NCBI GenBank assembly: GCA_963920665.1
Contig: OY987273.1
Location: 8,000,501-8,064,500, forward strand
Reading direction: 5' to 3'
Length of the DNA stretch: 64,000 nucleotides
DNA from: Straminergon stramineum
Taxonomy: Eukaryota; Streptophyta; Bryopsida; Hypnales; Calliergonaceae
The translations under genes and the position numbers were made by a program. The stretch's first letter is position 1, and the number at the start of each line of letters is the position of its first letter. The notes under the pieces were generated by a model, which worked only from the letters and a program-made list of their open reading frames with translations, searched no databases and had not been told where the DNA came from. Below, piece by piece: positions 1 through 12,613 of this stretch.

Positions 1-959
1 ACTTTCATCCAATTCTTTGTTGCCTAAATCCAAAAATTCCTTCACTTTCATCAAATTCAAATCGACTTTCATCCAAAAAAAATTTCACATCCTTCCCTTT
101 CTTTTCTTTTTTGTCCAAGATCTACGCTCACCGCTCACCATTCCATGCTCCCCGCTCGTCGCTCCTTGCTCCCCGCTCACATGCTAGCAACGTCCCAAAA
201 CAGATGTAGATGTGGAGAATATACCAAGCCTTTCCAAGAAGTCCAAAGAGTTTTTTGTTGGTCAACTAGGACAAAAGATCAACTAGGAATGCATGTCCAA
301 GGCATACTACAAGTTGCAACTCAAATCCAATGGTTCCCATGTGAAGTACGCCCATAAAGATTTTGCACTTGTGTTTCAGAGATACTTGGAATTGTAGGGA
401 GTTGCAGGGATGAGAGTAGTTTGCCACAAATCATCTTCAAATTTATTTCTTCGTTCAATTGGCCTATACCGGATGAACGCTTCTACAATTGATATTGAAC
501 TTCAACTATGTGTCTATGTCATATATAACTCATATTTTTGCATTTTTTTGTATAGGCAAAGTAGTATGTATGCGGATTATATAGTTACATAGCATGTATG
601 CACCACTTCCATCATGAATGAATGCCAATGTTATTTGAATTGGACCTGTGTTTGTAATTGATGAGCATGTTGTAAACTTCAAATTGGTAATGATTTTGGA
701 ATTGTTAGAATCCTCCACATTGTTTAGCAGTATTGGCTTTCATGAAAAGCACTAAATCATGGCATTATGAGAAGTGCAATTTTTGAGTTGATGGATGTTG
801 AATTGGCAAGTTTTTGTTTTAAATTGTATGGTTTGTCAATCGATTGTGTATGGTTGAAGCTATTGAAGAAGGCAATGTAAATAGAACACTTAAACCTTTG
901 TAAGTTTATCACTTCAATAGTTGAATTTGAATTAGCCTTTGAAGAACTATGGTCCTTGT
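1..959. other. No gene seen; AT-rich flank
   Basis: AT-rich sequence with only short chance reading frames (60-70 codons, no recognisable domain). The first 130 bases hold a short CT-rich direct repeat built on 'ttcatccaa' and 'ctttcat'. I see no RNA gene or element boundary here. Confidence 0.5.
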
Positions 960-1355
960 GATCCTCTAATTCATCACCAAGGGCTCATTCTTTTTTTCTT
1001 TTTTCTTATTTTATCATTTTAAATGCACTTTTATATACAAAATGCCCCAAAAAGAGTGTAGGACCAAAATAGGAGTGTCACATTCCAATATAGTATTTGG
1101 TCTATTTTTAGAATATTATAGCTAGAATGGCCCAACCATGAATTGTAAATAGGTTAGAACCCAACTAATCATGGCAAATTGGTCGATTATGAGTGATGGG
1201 CATATCAAGCTGAAAATCCCACATGGAAAGGACATCTCTAAGCTATATTTGGTTGAGGGAACCCCGGTAAGGCATAGTAATCAATTCCTGAAGATAGGTT
1301 CTAGTTTCCCCATACCACTAACAAAATAGCAGAACTCCAAGTTGTTGGCTTGAAG
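960..1355 (+). repeat. 400-bp dispersed repeat, inverted partner at 25,283-25,693
   Basis: Read forward, this stretch matches the reverse complement of 25,283-25,693 along nearly its whole length. Shared stretches include 'atagtatttggtct', 'aggttagaacccaact' and 'ttgttggctt'. The two are clearly diverged, with scattered substitutions and small indels. No coding capacity is visible. They could be ends of one old element or two independent insertions; neither has obvious terminal repeats. Confidence 0.75.
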
Positions 1356-1399
1356 TAGGGTTGGTAGGGCGTCTGGAAGCAGCCACCAGCATCCAGACT

Positions 1400-1700
1400 T
1401 CGGATGTCCCCAGACTCGATCCCCCCGGACATCTTGTGACATTCGCAAATCGGTTTTTAACCTTGGGGTAATTTCTTTTACCTTATCCGCCCATCCGTGA
1501 CCCCGTCCGCTTGACCATGACCCTGTCCGCACCGTCGTTCACGGTTTCTAGAGCCTATCCGCACCACCATCCGTGATCTCTAGAGCCCGTCCACTTGTCC
1601 GCGACCCTGTCCACACCACTATACGCGGTCTCTGAAGCTTGTCCCCCAACCTGTCCGCCCGTCCGTGAGTGAGCCTGGAGTTGTAAGCTTGTAAGCTGCG
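1400..1700. repeat. Degenerate GTCCGC-rich short repeat
   Basis: A locally GC-rich patch made of many variants of 'gtccgc', 'ccgtccg' and 'ccgtgacc', for example 'cccgtccgcttgacc' and 'tgtccgcccgtccgtgag'. The same vocabulary recurs in the arms of the fold-back element at 29,220-29,870, so the two places are probably related. Confidence 0.6.
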
Positions 1701-3100
1701 AGCATGGAACTTGTGAGCCTAGAGCCCCCAAAACAATATTTTCTTAATTTTTTTCAAAAAGAAAATTTTGTTTTAAAAAAAATCCAAAATTTGAGGAAAA
1801 TTTACTATTTATAGAAAATTTTGTGACCTATGACCGTGTCCCCTATAACCGTGGATTTGTGCTAATTTTTTTTTCTTTGTCTTCAAATTGTTATAAACTA
1901 TGGACCAATACCTTCAAACTTTGGTGCGAAGTTTGAGCACTCAATTCATCAACTACACAGAAATTATGTAAGATATTGCAAGTACACTAGATAGATGTCA
2001 TTTTGGCAAAACTTTACTGTATTGTTTTGACTAGCTAAATTGATCATGTAAAACAATGACTTCTCACTCATCCTCACAATGAGCTAAGTTTTAATGTGTT
2101 GCCATTGCTTTCAAATGCAATCATAACATGTCAAGAAAAATTTAACTAAGGTTGTTTTCCTTTGCCATCCATAGGCTTTGTAGAAGTTGTAGTGGACCTT
2201 GTTCAAACCAAGTTTGAGAAAAATTAACTTTGTCCAATCATTGTGTCCAACTTCCTCTTTGTGCTTCTAATTTTTTTTCTCCTTCCAAATGTGGTACTTT
2301 AGTTCCAATGCCCTCAACTTCAAGCAATGTATTAAGCGCTTTAGCCAATTTCTTAGGATCTTTCCTTCATCTGACAACTCTCAATTTCAACTTCCCTTGG
2401 AATGGACTAGATGTTGATGTATAGCCTTTAAATTATGCTCTGTAGTTTGTCATTTGCATCCCAAAATGAATAATGTTATTGCAAGCAGCATCAAACAAAT
2501 TTTTCCCTTAGTTTTCAAACATTTGAAGCTAATCAAGCCACTTGTTATGAACTATTTCCAACAAGTTGTACTAAAGATATTTCCTACCATCTCTTCCAAA
2601 ACTCAAATTCTTGGATTTCATCCATAAGCATATACAAGTTTGCACACTCTCTTTCATACCTGAATGATAATAGTATTTAGAATTTGCAATGACTGCATAT
2701 AGGTGTATTGTATAAAATAAATAAATTTAGAAACAAGAAAATATAAGGGTTTATTATTACTATTGAAATGAGCACTACAAAGATTAGCGACCTTGTTTGT
2801 AAGGGCATGAATTGACTTTCTTCACTCATCCACAAAATATACATATTTATATTTCAGGGAATACAAAATGAGGTACCTCAAGGCAATTAAGAAACATCAA
2901 CTAGATCCAACTGATGTGTTTAGGGTGGCTCATAGTACCCTTGTTTATATACCTTCCCCAACCTTCCCCAAATTTAAAAAAAAATTTATGGAGTCATTTC
3001 TATTCAAAAATCCTTAGTTAGAGAGTGAGCATGCGTACATGCAACAAAAAAATAAACAATATTCTCTTACACAACACACTTATCAAAAATAGAAACAATT
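1701..3100. other. No feature seen
   Basis: AT-rich, no reading frame above 64 codons, no repeat that I could match elsewhere in the window. Confidence 0.4.
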
Positions 3101-3119
3101 AAATAAATTCAAATTACAT

Positions 3120-5600
3120 AGTCACTTATCATTTGCATGAAGTCTCTCCATTGTTGGTCTCCAAAATGTCAACCATTGGTCTATATGATGGAGTGCTTCT
3201 TCACTGGTAGCCCTTTGACAACAACGACCATCACCAAAGTATTAGGTAATGTGTCTCTATCTCCTCTATGTTCCTTGAATCTTTGTATTGTTTGCTTTGT
3301 CTAATGTGTTTTTCTTGGAATGATTCCTTGATATGTTTTTGTATATGCTTTTGAAGAGAAGTAGTCCAATGCAACAAATAAGTCCTTTCACATTTTTTCA
3401 TTTGTAGAGCCACTGCCATAAACATTATGGACTGTATTCCAAATGGCTATAGCACTATTTGCCATAAGCACTAGAAGTTCAAGTGATCAATTACAATTCA
3501 TGACATTATAATGTTTAAGCACCTCTAAAATTGAACCTAGATCTTGGTATCTTTGGATTGCATATCGCATATTGGAATGGTCATTACCTTCTTATACTCA
3601 ACATTGTACATGTGGCAAGTCATTGTAGTTCACTCCTCCACACACTTCACGTGGTCAAACATCATCCACACATTTTGTAGATTTTAGTTGGGTTGCATGC
3701 ACCTCACGAGGTCCACTCCACTTCTAGGTCTTTTAATGAACATCTTGAAAATATATACCTTTTTCTTTGCCTTGGCTACAGAAGACGCTATTGTGTATGA
3801 ATTTAAACTATGACTTTTTCTTCATAATCATGATGTTGCCAATGACACCTCCTCGATTATTTGAGCGATATGAAGATATGACATTTTGCATGTTGGGATT
3901 GCTCTAATACTAGAAGCAATCCATGACCTCTCCTAGTTCATCTACCTTCAATATCTCATCTCTCTCTTTGATGTGAAATAGATAGATTGTTAGGAATTCT
4001 TTACTAGCATAGGGAACAATTGTGGAGTTGGTGGTCATTAATATTCTAGCCACTAGCTCCACAATGAATTCTTAAAATTTCTTCATGGAATTTTTATACA
4101 TACCCTTTGCAACATGGTGAATGTGATCTCCAAAGTAAATAGTGACCCTACTCATTTTCGAATTATCACTATAGAAGTAGTACATCCTAGCCATTATATA
4201 TATTGAGATACATTAATGTTATTTTATAGAGCTTGCAAACTAGAATCCAATCTTTGGGAGGACTATTCCCTACTACAAAAGGGAAGGTTGTATAACTAGT
4301 CCACTCTATTTTGTTGCTTTTAGAAGCCATTTTCAAGTAATCACATTTTAGATATTTACAAGCAAGATGACCAATGTTGTATGACTTATGGAACTTTAGG
4401 ATGTTGGAGTTCTAAATATTCTTCATCATCAACTTGCACCACGGATCTCCATTGTACCGCTTGTCCATCCCTTCAAAATTATGAGCCGCAGAAGATGAAG
4501 AAGATGAGCGACATGGAAGCAATTCAAAGATGACATCCTCATTAAATATTGGTGAAATGAACTATATACCATGGTGTTTCACGATGTTTAGATCCATAGT
4601 GGACAATTTGTTCCAAGAGTGGTGCACATTGGCTAGTCTTTTCAAACACTCCATTACGCTTATTTGGTTGATTGGATGTGGATGCAACGGAGGATGGGAC
4701 AATAAAGACTATGCATGACTATTGGATGAGGTGTTGAAAGTAGAGTTCACAATTGCAAGCTTATTCAATATAATCTCAATATGTCTTGATTGCTTCTAAA
4801 GCATCAAGTAAAGGGACTTTCCTTCTAATTTGCTCGAGAGCTCTATGATAGAATCTAATTTGTCAAGCTTCATTGCATGTAGAATGATATTATTAAGAAG
4901 TACATGAAGTACTTCATGAGGAGGATTAGTTGAGATTGCATGAGTAATGTATTACACATCAATTGTTGAATTATTTCATTGGTGACTTAGTATCTTAGAT
5001 GACAAAGTCAACATGGATAGAGGAAGTCTATAAACTTTCTAGTTCTCCAAAGCAAGGTATCAAAAATGCCCTTCCTCTTCCACTCACTTCACAACAGAAA
5101 CAAATTGTTGTAGTTCACCTTACTCCAACTTCCTCTTTTCTTCAACACAAATAAAAGATTCCACAAATCTAAGGGAGACGTGGAGTTGGTGGCTCATTAT
5201 TCTAAAATGTCCTCTATTATCTACGAGAAAGACAAGAGGAATATCATGACCATCTACTTGGATGCAAGCCAATGAAAAAGCACGTAAGTAGGGAATAGGA
5301 AAAATAGAGCCAATCAACATTTGAAGTATTGTATTGGAGAATTGAACTTTGTTAAGTACTATAACATATTGGTTTTGTTGACTAACAATTATGGAGAAAG
5401 ATTGCACAATAGAAAGTAGTGGTTCAATATTACTCTTCACTATAGAAACAAATCTCATGCTACCATTTACATCCTCATTCATGAACTTATTGTAAAAGAA
5501 ATTTGAGACGACAATGGCGGCTGAGTCAAGTACATTTGAAGTAAAATTATAGTGCACCAAGAATAATTATGATAGATTCATCACTAGTATTGAAGTAGGA
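3120..5600 (-). pseudogene. Possible remnant of a decayed coding locus, function unknown
   Basis: The minus strand carries several short frames in series, the longest a 146-codon frame at 5,120-5,560. Near 4,330-4,420 a minus-strand translation has a Cys/His/Cys-spaced stretch (HLACKYLKCDY) that faintly resembles a zinc knuckle. No family is recognisable and frames are broken everywhere, so this may be an old transposon or simply chance open frames. Confidence is low. Confidence 0.2.
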
Positions 5601-6769
5601 TGGGAAAGTGAAGCGTAAAATATATTATAGGATTTACATGCAATTTTTGCGTTGGAAACATTGACTTTGCATTGAAGAAAATGTTAGATGACACACTTGT
5701 GAATTTCAATGTATGCATTTGTTAGCACTCTGTTTGAAACCCAAAACCATAATGTTTGTAAAATGTCCACAAGAACCACTCTCTAATACCACTTTTTGGA
5801 TAGTTGCAGCTACATGTAGGCCATAATTATGTAGAATATCCATCGGCTCTGATTGATACTCTCAAGGGAGTTGCATTGTTGCAATCACCGTTGAAAATCA
5901 TACCTGAGAATGGTACTCCCATTTGCAAATGTCAATTTTGCCATAGAGACGCCATGCATTTGTTGAATGGAACACGATATCATTGAAATTTAGAAAGTCT
6001 ATATTAATGTATTCACGATGCTTCATTAGATGCATGTGGTGAGTATCTGTTGTACATTCAATGCACATCCATCTCAAGTGACATCAATTTAGTGTTGGTC
6101 ATGGGTTTAGGGTTAAACAATTCAAGAGTATGACAAACGTAACATCCAATATATTTGGTAGATTCCTTTCTCTGTCTAATAAAGCCAACTTTAAGGTTGA
6201 CTTTCAAATCAAATAATCTCTATTTCCGATCTTGATATGTTAAAGTTTCTTTTTATTGAAGTGTTTCAATTTAATAAACACTTATTGCATTCTAAGTTTT
6301 AGGTCATAATAAAAGTAAGATTAGGAAATTGTCTTAGAAGGTCATATTCGTTATATTGAGACCTTTCGCAATCTCATTTTTATCCTCGACTCGAGGATAA
6401 ACCGTTTTATCTCTTTACTGGTATTTTTTTATAAATAGATAATAACATTAAATTTTAGAATTTCATTATAGGATCACTATTTAAGTATTATTTATTTTTG
6501 GTTTCAATTACTATTTTTTTAAGTGAATTTTCCAATAATTAGCATTCTGTCTCAAAATTTGCGAAAAGTCTCAATATAACGAATATGGCCTTTTAGTTGT
6601 TTTATTAGACAATCATGTCCAGTAAGGCCCTATTTATTTGACACTTGTCTTATACAACATGCAATACTAGACGAACAACACAACACCATAAACCCAAAAT
6701 GCGTCCAATGGAACAACTTTGGCACGAGTGCCATGCATCTATTCACAAGAACTACTCATGGGTACTCCA
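5601..6769. other. No feature seen
   Basis: AT-rich sequence without coding signal. 'agacctttcgcaat' near 6,360 and 'gcgaaaagtctcaatataacg' near 6,562 are inverted with respect to each other, each next to a 'ttcgttatattgag'-like string. They suggest a small inverted-repeat element of about 250 bp between 6,340 and 6,592. Confidence 0.35.
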
Positions 6770-8970
6770 TTTAGGGGTAACTAGAACTAGCTTTTGAAGG
6801 TGAGTTAGATCTGACAGACCCTCCACATATAGCTCTACCTACCTCTAAAAGAATTATTCACACATAATATTTAGAATTTTTTAAGAATTGCAAATCTAGT
6901 AGTAGCTAGAATTGTAAAAATAATAATGGTACAATTTTGGTAAAGGAATTCCAAGATGAATTGTTTTCCTAAAAGGAATATTAATGTAATCACTATGTGT
7001 GCTTTGTATTGATGGCACATACATGCCCACCCAAACCACATTCAAAGTGCATCCATTGCGGTAGAGTGCATTCCACTATAAGAAAACATAGTACAAAAAA
7101 CAACACTCAAAATCCATTTGTATAGGCCTATTAGGATTACAATCAATGAATTCTTCAATTTACAACTATAATTTTGAAATTATGGGGAGTGTAATATATC
7201 ATTTGAAAAGTCTTCAAAAGACCCTTCCAACATTATATTACAGTCCCAACCATTCCCCAAATTGCATTCACACCTACAAGAAAATGAACAAACCACCCTA
7301 GGGTACCATTTTGAGGGGTGGCTCCAGCCACTCCCCAAAGTTTTGTCAGATCCGATGGGCTTCCTAGGGGTCATAGTTGCTACCCCCAAAATGGTACCTT
7401 AGAGTGGTTCATGTTGTTTTCGCAATTTGACTGCTATTTTTGGAATCACAAGGCATGTAACATATCATTGGAAAAGACTTGACAAAACCTATCCAACGAT
7501 ATATTACACTCCTGACCATTCTCAAAATCGTAGTCAGAAATTACATAAAATGAACAAACCACCTTAGAGTACCATTTTCAGGGGTAGTGGCTGTGACCCC
7601 TAGAAGGTCCGACAGATCCGATGAGCCTCCCAAGGGACATAGCTGTTACCTCCCAAAATGGTATCATAGAATGGTTCTTCTTGTTTCATATAGTTTTTGA
7701 ATGCATTTTTTGGATTCATGGGGCATATAATGTATCATTGGTTAGTCAAATTTGACTAGTCTACTAAAGGTCACTACAGCTATTCCCGAAAGCAGTACCC
7801 TAGAGTGGTTCGTGTTGTTTTTGCAGTTCTTGACTCCAATTTTTGGAATCACGAGGTGTGTAATATACCATTGGAAAGGTCTTGAGAATACCTTTCCAAC
7901 GGTATATTACATGCCTCGTGATTCCAAAAATCACAATTAGAAACTGGAAAAGACGAACAAACCACCTTAGGTTACTGTTTTCAGGGGTAGCAGCTGTGAT
8001 CAGTAAAAGGTCCATCAGATCCAATGGGCCTCGGAGGGGTCACTGCTGGTACCCCCCAAAATGGTACCTTGGAGTGGTTCTTGTTGTTTTTGTAGTTTCT
8101 GACTGTGATTTTTGGAATCACGGGGCATGTAACATACCATTGGAAAGGTCTTGAGAATACCTTTCCAATGGTATATTACAAGCCCCGTAATTCCAAAAAT
8201 GACAATCAGAAATTGCAATAAACAACAAACCATCGTCAGGTACTATTTTCAAGGGTAGCAGTTGTGACCCCTAGAAGGTCAATTGGATTCGACTAGCATC
8301 CCAAAGATAGTTGCAGCTATTTCCCAAAGTAGTATTTTGAAATGGTATTCCTTTTTTTTTAATTACAAATGTTTGTTATTGTGGACGTGATAACGCCACA
8401 CTATTGGTGAAGGAAATATGAATGTCAATGTGTTTATGGTACCATACTCGGTGTAGTTGTTGCCTACTTGGTTTGCGTCCATTATAGGTGGCACCCATCC
8501 ACCTTCTCAACTATTTGAGGGTATTACTTTTGGTGGTGAGCTAGAGAAACCCTTGGAGGGTTACTTGAATTTGACTAGTTCTCCAAGTTAAATTCTAGCT
8601 CCCCATAAAAGTGGTATCCTATAGTGGGTTCTTATCTTTTTTAATTGCGAGTTTTAGAAAGAACACAATGATGGCCCATACTTCTAGTGACGGATATTAC
8701 AAATGATTTATTTTTGTAAAAGAATAGTCAATGTGTTGATAGTTCGTGGTCGATGTTGGTGCTTCGTGATTGTTATGCAACCAATGTGCATCCTATACAG
8801 GTGGGGCAATTGGAGTGTACTAGCTTGAAGCCTTAAACAAACTACTATAGAGTACAACTTTAAAGGGTAACTGGAACTACCCGTAGAAGGTAAGATGGAT
8901 TTGATTTGCCCTCTAAAGGTAGTTCCACCTACCCCTAGAAGAGGCACTCTTGTGTAGGGTTCATAATTCA
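6770..8970. repeat. Array of alternating fold-back hairpins
   Basis: Two palindromic modules alternate. Module 1 is about 160 bp, centred near 7,215, 7,483, 7,887 and 8,153. Its inner arms read 'taatataccattggaaagg' and its complement around a short AT-rich loop, and its outer arms are 'gtggttcgtgttgtttttg' type sequences. Module 2 is about 100 bp with arms of the 'aaaatggtacc'/'aggggtagc' kind around a centre resembling 'cagatccgatggg' (near 7,350, 7,612, 8,014, with diverged ones near 6,808, 8,285, 8,571 and 8,890). Together they give a period of roughly 265-275 bp in the best part (7,150-8,270). Open frames on both strands here, up to 90 codons, are mirror products of the palindromes and not genes. 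Confidence 0.85.
7806..7967. repeat. Best-preserved fold-back unit (module 1)
   Basis: Near-perfect hairpin: the left arm starting 'gtggttcgtgttgttt' pairs with the right arm ending 'gacgaacaaaccac', and the central stem 'ggtcttgagaatacc' closes a tiny loop. Arms are about 75-80 nt with few mismatches. A sister unit lies at 8,074-8,233 and a more diverged one at 7,405-7,563. Confidence 0.85.
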
Positions 8971-10440
8971 ATATTTGTTATGAATTGAGAATATGGTCAT
9001 GGTGACACCACAAGTTTTGTGAAGGTGAAGATGAATTCTTCAACTTCTCGGTGTGTTGGATTTTGTTGACTCCAAGTAATTGGATTGTTTCTATACAAGT
9101 GGTGTGCAGTCACCACTGAAGCAACCCTTGATGAGGAACTTTAATAACAACTTGATTCTAAGTAATGGATTCTTTTTGAATTTTGATGCCCTTCATGCTC
9201 ATGTCGCATCTGATATTGGAGTGTCAATTGTCATAAACTAGCATAGATTGTTCTTTGTTCATGAAAATTGGCCCAAAATGAGGGGTAGCTTACAATGACA
9301 AAAAAGATCTAGGCGAATTAGAATGGGTTATTTGAATTTGATTATATTTTTTTCATCTCAAATATATATTTTTATTGCATCCAATGATTAATACATCTTT
9401 GTAATAAGTCGGAAACATTGTTTTAAAAATAGATGCTTCTCATGTATATTACAATCCCCATATTACAATCTCCATATTACAATCCCCATTGTTTATTAAA
9501 TTACTGTCCTACAAATTTTGATTTGCAACTTCAAACCAGACATTGTCATACCCGTGAAGCTACTTCTTTAAGGGGCCAAGTGCAATTGTCAGTGCTTAGG
9601 AGTTTGGGGGCCCTTCTCTACCTATGACTCTTATAGTCCTATAGATGCCAATGTTAAGATATTAGGAGATTCTTTGCCACAAAAAGCAAATTTGGTAAGC
9701 GTGGGAGACATCTTGGATACTTATGATCATGCTTGTGATTGTTTAGAAGAACTATGTCTATGTCGGCTTAGTATTCAAATGACACGCAAACGCAAGAAAC
9801 CGATCTTTTCTTATAAGAGTTTAGTAAGGAGTACAACTTTGATAAGCAAACATTGATTTTAGTATCTAATCCATACTTTGAGGGCACTTGTAATTGTACT
9901 TGTAGTTTTGACAACAAATCCATCTTGGCTCTTTGTAGACTTAGAATGCATTGTATTGAATACAACGAGAAATATTGAATTGGTCATGTAAGTGATGCGT
10001 AATATTAATAAGTAAGTACCCTAGTTACGTACTAATTTGACTTTGTTAATTGCTATACAAAATTTTTATTAAAAATCATTGTTTGAATTGCAAATCTAGA
10101 GAGGACTCCCATGTGAAGATAAATTTGGTTCACACCTTGTAATGGATTAAAAAATGTGGCTTCATGTTGATTGTTGATGGAGTGGTTCATTAATATACTC
10201 AAGCCAAAAGAAGTGAAGTGATGTGGTTCCCAGAGTGTAAAGATGACTTAACACTCAATGCCAACGGAGGTCTTTACTTCATTTTTTTCAAGGTGAGATA
10301 TACAAATGGTGTTTATGTCTTTTCATTTAATTGTGATGTTGTGTAAAATTTGATGTCTTAAATTGTTTCTTGATTGAAATGACATTTATTTTCAACAACA
10401 ACAAATAGCATTAGCAATAGATGTTACAATCCAAAAGTAT
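8971..10440. other. No clear gene; weak plus-strand open frames
   Basis: Around 9,640-9,990 plus-strand frames follow one another (60 codons at 9,674-9,856, then another frame to about 9,980), perhaps an old coding remnant. I recognise no domain. Around 10,200-10,300 is a further short frame that may belong to the decayed gene just downstream. Confidence 0.25.
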
Positions 10441-12373
10441 AATGAAGTGACACCGTTTGAGGAGAAGAGTGATTTTGGAGTTGCTAATGCCATGAGGGTG
10501 AAAGCTAGACACAAGGTCATAAAATTGGACATGAAGATGATTAAATTACTTGCAATGGCCAATCTTGCTCATGGTCCTAGTTTTTTTGAGGAGGTAAGTA
10601 CATGTATGAATACAATGAATTCCTTGTTGTTGTTGTATTTTGAATTTGATGTTTGGTATGAAAAGAGTTCTTTGTTGTCCTCTAGGTGGTCTGAAGAGTT
10701 CTCTTTGAGAATATTCATTTGTTTTAGCACTCTAACAAGTCTTTTATATATGAATTAGTCTTGACATTGTGAGTTATAATTTGTGGCTGGAGGTAATGGT
10801 TCACTTAGATTACTATAAGAAATGAAGTTAGGGACCAATTTTAGGGGTACCTAGAGATACACTTAGAACCTCTGTCGGATCCAATTGAGGTTCTGAAGGT
10901 ACCTCTAGGTACCCCCTAAATTGGGTCTCAATTCTTTCCATTTTTTTTCCCAAGATGTTTTCATAGTTCTAAGATTGATATTGTTGCCAAAATATTTCTT
11001 TATTAAGTTCTTTCCATTGTTGGTAATGTTCTTAGTCTTTATTTATTATATGTAATAATGTAGGAATCATTTTGCCTTGCTTTTGAAGTTCCAAACTTGT
11101 TTCTAATGACGATTCATTTATTTCTTGTAGTTACTTCAAGCTTGAGTTTGAAGCAAAAGATACAATCACTCGGAAAGATCTTCCTTCATTCTTGTCTACG
11201 TGGTTGGACCGTAGTTTAGCAGAGTGCATGTATACTTCAAACCAGCTTCGCACCTACACAATAGCTCATCTCAATGGTGGAGGGTAGTACTTGGATTGCA
11301 GTGTCACCTTAATTCATTTGTTGGAGGTAAAGCTATAGAAATCCTTTGATGAAGTCGATGCTATTGACTTGGAGGTTGATGAGTTTGCAAGACTTATAGA
11401 CGAAGAAAAAAAGAGGGGCATTGTGAGGAGGGACGCTAATGATAAGAAGAATGAAGCTCGGATTCTAGATATTTTGATTGTGAAGGGAAAAAAAATAGAG
11501 CAATTGGCAAAATTGCTAGAGAAAGAGAAGGAAGAGAAGGCCAAGGGCTAAGGCATAGAAATGTCCAATGGTGGTGTCTTAGTTCGAGCATCTTCTACAT
11601 TGGACCAAGGCTCTCAAGTGCAAGGTGGATCTCAAAGTGGAGTGAAGAGGAAGGCGTCACTCTAATAGGTGATAGAAGGTGTGATTGTTCATAGGACACA
11701 AGCTTTTGTTTTCAATGAAGATGAGGTGGACAACACTGAAGAATTAATCCTCAACATCTTTGTGGAGGATCTCGTAGAGAACATGGAGCTTGAGACGCCA
11801 ACGTGGTACACTAAGGTGATAGAGTTCTTGAAGAAGGTAAATGTTTTGGATTCTAAATTGTAAATTCATTTATAAGGTCAATGACATGAATATTTTGTGG
11901 GTTGTTTATTGAATTTTTTCAATACTATATGTTTGCAGTTGTCAATAGGGAAGTCTTGCATAATAACGGTGTAGTAAAACTAGAGGCTAGGAGTGGACAT
12001 CATGCTTTTTGATTGCTAAGAAAATTTGTTTGTATTAGAGGTGCCTTATCCTCCAACTGTAATGTTGTTGTGGAATTCAGAAGAGGAGTATGAGGGTCTT
12101 CAATTAGCATATAGTTTTGCAAACATGCATATGTAGACCACAACTGCATGATAATGTTTTATTCATGGTGTGCCTATACAAAAAAATAATATTTCCATAT
12201 TATGTCAGACATACAAAATGGTGAAAAAGAAGTGGATGGACATGAACTGTCTCTACATGCCTTCAACATTGGATGTCACTACCATGATAAGTTTTCTTGA
12301 CTTTTTCAAGATTCATGTGTTCAATTTCATTATGTTTGGATTGTTTATTTTATGGCTACACTGCTACATTTAG
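10408..12373 (+). pseudogene. Decayed multi-exon gene with a charged coiled-coil segment
   Basis: Open segments on the plus strand are joined by plausible splice signals. The first segment ends at 10,593, followed by a textbook donor GTAAGT at 10,594; an acceptor ttcttgtag ends at 11,130. The second segment (11,131-11,836) contains 'DTITRKDLPSFLSTW', then a long Lys/Glu-rich helix-forming run (about 11,369-11,551), then an acidic tail ending with EFLKK at a GTAAAT donor (11,837). A pyrimidine/tttgcag acceptor ends at 11,938 and a third segment follows. The reading frame is lost by one base across both introns, and stops occur within segments (11,549, 11,667), so it is very likely a pseudogene or transposon remnant. 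Product unknown. Confidence 0.5.
10829..10930. repeat. Long hairpin inside the intron at 10,594-11,130
   Basis: Left arm 'gaccaattttaggggtacc' pairs with right arm 'ggtaccccctaaattgggtc', and an inner stem 'agaacctc'/'gaggttct' closes on a loop containing 'cggatccaatt'. Total stem is about 42 bp with few mismatches. The loop sequence resembles module 2 of the 6.8-9.0 kb array, so this is probably a single copy of that family. Confidence 0.8.
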
Positions 12374-12613
12374 GGTGTGTTAAATTTTCATTTATACTTT
12401 TGCATTGTGTGATTGCTATCAAAATCAAGTACAATTGATTGTTGCAATGAAGATTTTTATAACCTTGTTTGTATGCAACTTAAATTTTGGAAAAATGAAC
12501 CTAAATTTCTAGAAGAAAAAAATTACCTACACCCACGGTCATAGGTCATCCATTTTTCTCCCCCAAAAAATTCCATAGGTTCATATTCTCACGCTCACAA
12601 GCTCGCTTGTTAA
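12374..12613. other. Short AT-rich spacer
   Basis: No coding or repeat feature seen between the decayed gene and repeat X1. Confidence 0.4.

Noticed and set aside
7752..8233. Overlapping open frames of 62-90 codons on both strands with similar peptides
   Set aside because: They are mirror translations of palindromic repeats; the two strands encode nearly the same peptide because the DNA is self-complementary.
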